DNA of 8,489 nucleotides. It comes from JADFJB01 sp964464595. GTDB taxonomy: Bacteria; Zhuqueibacterota; JdFR-76; DREG01. The stretch lies in assembly GCA_964464595.1 (NCBI GenBank), contig CAYXGW010000166.1:1-8489 (forward strand), written 5' to 3'. Positions within the stretch are counted from its first letter, which is position 1, and each line of letters starts with the position of its first letter. The notes below the pieces were generated by a model. The model worked only from the letters and a program-made list of their open reading frames with translations. It did not search any database and was not told where the DNA came from. The position numbers and the translations under genes are program-made. Below are positions 7,155 through 8,489 of the stretch, one piece after another.

Positions 7155-7268
7155 CTCTAACTCCTCACTTGTTACGTTTATTTTTCATGTTCCTGAATGC
7201 AATCCGGATTTGAGAATCCGTTGCACCCGTCCTTTCAGGATGAAAGAGTCCTTTAGGCTCTTCTTCAT
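7035..7268 (-). repeat. Tandem duplication, inner copy (small ORF, RBS and start of membrane gene)
   Basis: This segment and 8236-8470 are divergent copies of one unit: a small ORF, a stop codon overlapping a ribosome binding site, and the 5' part of a membrane protein gene. Over the 76 bases from 7227 to 7152, 64 agree with 8428-8353 without gaps. Similarity continues through the whole membrane gene at protein level but ends at its C-terminus. Confidence 0.75.
7165..7268 (-). pseudogene. Frameshifted inner copy of the small ORF
   Basis: From the ATG at 7268 to the TGA at 7167-7165 this copy measures 104 nt, against 105 nt for the outer copy. It begins MKKSLKDSFIL in the ATG frame, which then stops early after 27 codons. 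The homologous tail, TDSQIRIAFRNMKNKRNK, lies in another frame. Joining the two parts by a one-base correction near 7235 gives exactly 34 residues, the length of the outer ORF counted from its ATG, with matching ends. A one-base deletion is the simplest explanation. Programmed frameshifting is possible, but I see no classical slippery heptamer. GAGG lies ten bases before the ATG, and the upstream membrane gene stops only 16 nt ahead of it. Confidence 0.6.
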
Positions 7269-7284
7269 TTTATAGTTCCTCTAC

Positions 7285-8355
7285 TTATATAGCTGGAGAA
7301 GACCCTTTCCGCAAATCTAAGAGAACTCCGATAACCATTCCAAGAACCATCCCAATCCCCGCTCCAAATACAAAACCTTTTACGGTCCCTCCCTCTATTA
7401 CAATAAAAGCGCCGAATAGTAAACCTAGACTTAAACCTATCCATAGACCTGCACCCACATGACTATTGGAGCTCTTTTCCTCGTTCATCATATAACTCTC
7501 TTTTTCATTACTTTCCTGGGACGAGTCTTCTTTATACACTTCAAAATTTATGGTGTCTATGCGGAGCGCGCGTAAGCCAATCACAGCTATTAACTGAAAA
7601 TACAAGCTCATGGCCGTAGGCTCGAGGTTACGCATATCCAAAATGGCAAGGACCACTTCTATTGTTATAAACAGGGTCGCTGCAATGCTAATAAAAACCA
7701 TTTGTTTCACGGCGAGCTCTAATTGCCTTTTTCGATCTTCATATGCCAGGTATGGGTCTTGTTTTTTCCCATACATGTTCCAGAAAATTATGCCTGCGAA
7801 AAAAAGGTTTATCGCCGTCATCCCAACTATATTTCCATATCCACCAAACCAGGGAAATTCGAATTGTCTGATATAGAGGATGAACACTATAAAGGCAAGA
7901 TACACGAGCACCGCCAGGCCGATCAATTTGGGTGAAACAAAATCAAACAAGCGGCGAGGATGCAGTTCGGCCTTTCGAGTGGTGCGTGAATCAGCCTTTC
8001 TCATGAGTTTATAATAGTTGAAAGACGACATTTCTATTAACATCATAGGAATAAACTGGACCATAAAAAACGGAAACACAATATTGCCAAAGTCCCATTC
8101 ACTACTACCTGAATATCCTAACAGCACCGCCATCAGCAACAAACCAACCAGCAGTATAAAAACATTCATAGTCCTGTAATTGCGCCGTCCTTTCTCGTAA
8201 TATTCAATCGGTTTCGGATAGAGCTTAGGGTACTTCGATGGTGGATATGTTTCGAACACATACTTTATCCGGCTGAGCATTTTTCTTGGAAAATAAAAAG
8301 AAATAAGGATGATCTGGCTTAAAAATACAAAGTAAAATAAAATATTATCTGGCAT
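7285..8355 (-). CDS. Multi-spanning membrane protein of unknown function (outer paralog) with C-terminal glycine-rich helices
   Basis: A protein of 356 residues in two parts, not recognised. Residues 1 to about 276 are homologous to the neighbouring membrane protein: helices near 4-22, 63-80, 92-109, 144-162, 178-193, 218-239 and 250-262, with the conserved basic loop at 118-142 (MRKAD, then R-x-x-R-K-A-E-L-H-P-R-R-L-F and FVSP). A polar linker rich in S, E, N and K (277-298) leads to a part absent from the paralog: two glycine-rich hydrophobic helices (301-320 and 327-346) with repeated G-x3-G spacing, a glycine-zipper pattern that favours helix packing. An internal ATG pair at codons 289-290 has a weak GAGAG ahead of it, so the last 67-68 residues might once have been a separate gene. 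The start at 8355 is fixed by GGAG six bases upstream. Confidence 0.85.
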   Translation of the reverse strand: MPDNILFYFVFLSQIILISFYFPRKMLSRIKYVFETYPPSKYPKLYPKPIEYYEKGRRNYRTMNVFILLVGLLLMAVLLGYSGSSEWDFGNIVFPFFMVQFIPMMLIEMSSFNYYKLMRKADSRTTRKAELHPRRLFDFVSPKLIGLAVLVYLAFIVFILYIRQFEFPWFGGYGNIVGMTAINLFFAGIIFWNMYGKKQDPYLAYEDRKRQLELAVKQMVFISIAATLFITIEVVLAILDMRNLEPTAMSLYFQLIAVIGLRALRIDTINFEVYKEDSSQESNEKESYMMNEEKSSNSHVGAGLWIGLSLGLLFGAFIVIEGGTVKGFVFGAGIGMVLGMVIGVLLDLRKGSSPAI

Positions 8356-8470
8356 GTCAATCTCCTCAATTGTTACGTTTATTCATAATATTCCTGAATG
8401 CAATCCGGATTTCGGAATCCGTTACGCCTGATTCTCTAAATGCTTTGATTGCTTCACTTAATTTGGACAT
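8236..8470 (-). repeat. Tandem duplication, outer copy (small ORF, RBS and start of membrane gene)
   Basis: The partner of 7035-7268. In both copies the small ORF ends in TGA, and the last bases of that stop form TGAGGAG, so the ribosome binding site of the membrane gene begins inside the stop codon. The ATG follows ten bases after the TGA. This conserved geometry suggests that translation of the two ORFs is coupled. The outer copy keeps an open small ORF; the inner does not. Confidence 0.75.
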
Positions 8471-8489
8471 CACCCACGGATTCAAATCG
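8366..8489 (-). CDS. Small ORF, or tail of a larger gene, coupled to the outer paralog (5' end uncertain)
   Basis: The frame is open from the right edge to the TGA at 8368-8366. Counted from the ATG at 8470 it gives 34 residues beginning MSKLSEAIKAF and ending in a basic tail (IMNKRNN). The sequence looks helical and amphipathic: one helix, the turn ESGVTD, then a second helix EIRIAFRN, a hairpin-like arrangement. No catalytic motif is visible. The broken inner copy also has an ATG at the homologous position, which favours a 34-residue protein. However, the residues before the ATG (DLNPWV) read like protein and only a weak GTGG precedes it, so this may instead be the end of a longer gene. Its stop overlaps the ribosome binding site of the membrane gene, implying coupled expression. 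Confidence 0.6.
   Translation of the reverse strand, partial: DLNPWVMSKLSEAIKAFRESGVTDSEIRIAFRNIMNKRNN

Noticed and set aside
6545..7935. Three forward open frames (6545-6736, 7610-7876, 7723-7935) inside the two membrane protein genes
   Set aside because: They are antisense to well-supported coding sequence, mutually overlapping, and lack translation signals.
1..8489. CRISPR array, tRNA, rRNA, insertion sequence or toxin-antitoxin pair
   Set aside because: No regularly spaced repeats, cloverleaf or rRNA-like sequence, transposase motifs or paired small genes of known toxin families were seen on either strand. The small ORF upstream of each membrane paralog does not resemble a known antitoxin.

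Overview
The window carries eight well-supported protein genes, two partial genes at the edges, one broken small ORF and one doubtful stub. There are no rRNA, tRNA, CRISPR, transposase or phage genes. A membrane-anchored LytTR regulator of the type common in Bacteroidota, a DUF2306-like membrane protein and moderate-to-low G+C together suggest a bacterium of the FCB group (Bacteroidota, Ignavibacteriota, Calditrichota or relatives). Most genes have clear GGAG Shine-Dalgarno sequences, which is unusual for typical Bacteroidetes, so the phylum is left open. This placement is inferred from gene content alone.

Left part, + strand (1-1671): the tail of an unidentified gene is followed by a two-gene operon. 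The operon encodes a RimJ/RimL-type GNAT acetyltransferase and a DUF457/YdjM-like membrane protein. A perfect ribosome binding site then opens a 55-codon reading frame that runs into the oppositely oriented neighbour, and base composition drops sharply at that point.

Middle part, - strand (1631-6111): transcription here runs right to left. In that order the genes are a class C beta-lactamase-type serine hydrolase lipoprotein with a DUF3471-like tail, a four-helix membrane LytTR transcription factor with a TTG start, a DUF2306-like membrane protein, and a hemolysin III/TrhA (PAQR family) membrane protein. A 23-bp dyad overlaps the likely LytTR promoter. A pair of 11-bp direct repeats exactly 20 bp apart lies between the LytTR gene and the DUF2306-like gene. 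That layout suggests a LytTR operator, so the regulator may control its downstream neighbour.

Right part, - strand (6291-8489): two paralogous multi-spanning membrane proteins of no recognised function stand in tandem. Each is preceded by a copy of the same small ORF, whose stop codon overlaps the ribosome binding site of the membrane gene. The outer copy is open. The inner copy is exactly one nucleotide shorter (104 versus 105 nt from ATG to stop) and is therefore frameshifted. This is a duplicated two-gene module in decay. The outer paralog also carries a C-terminal glycine-rich two-helix domain that the inner one lacks. This module is the most interesting uncharacterised element of the window.
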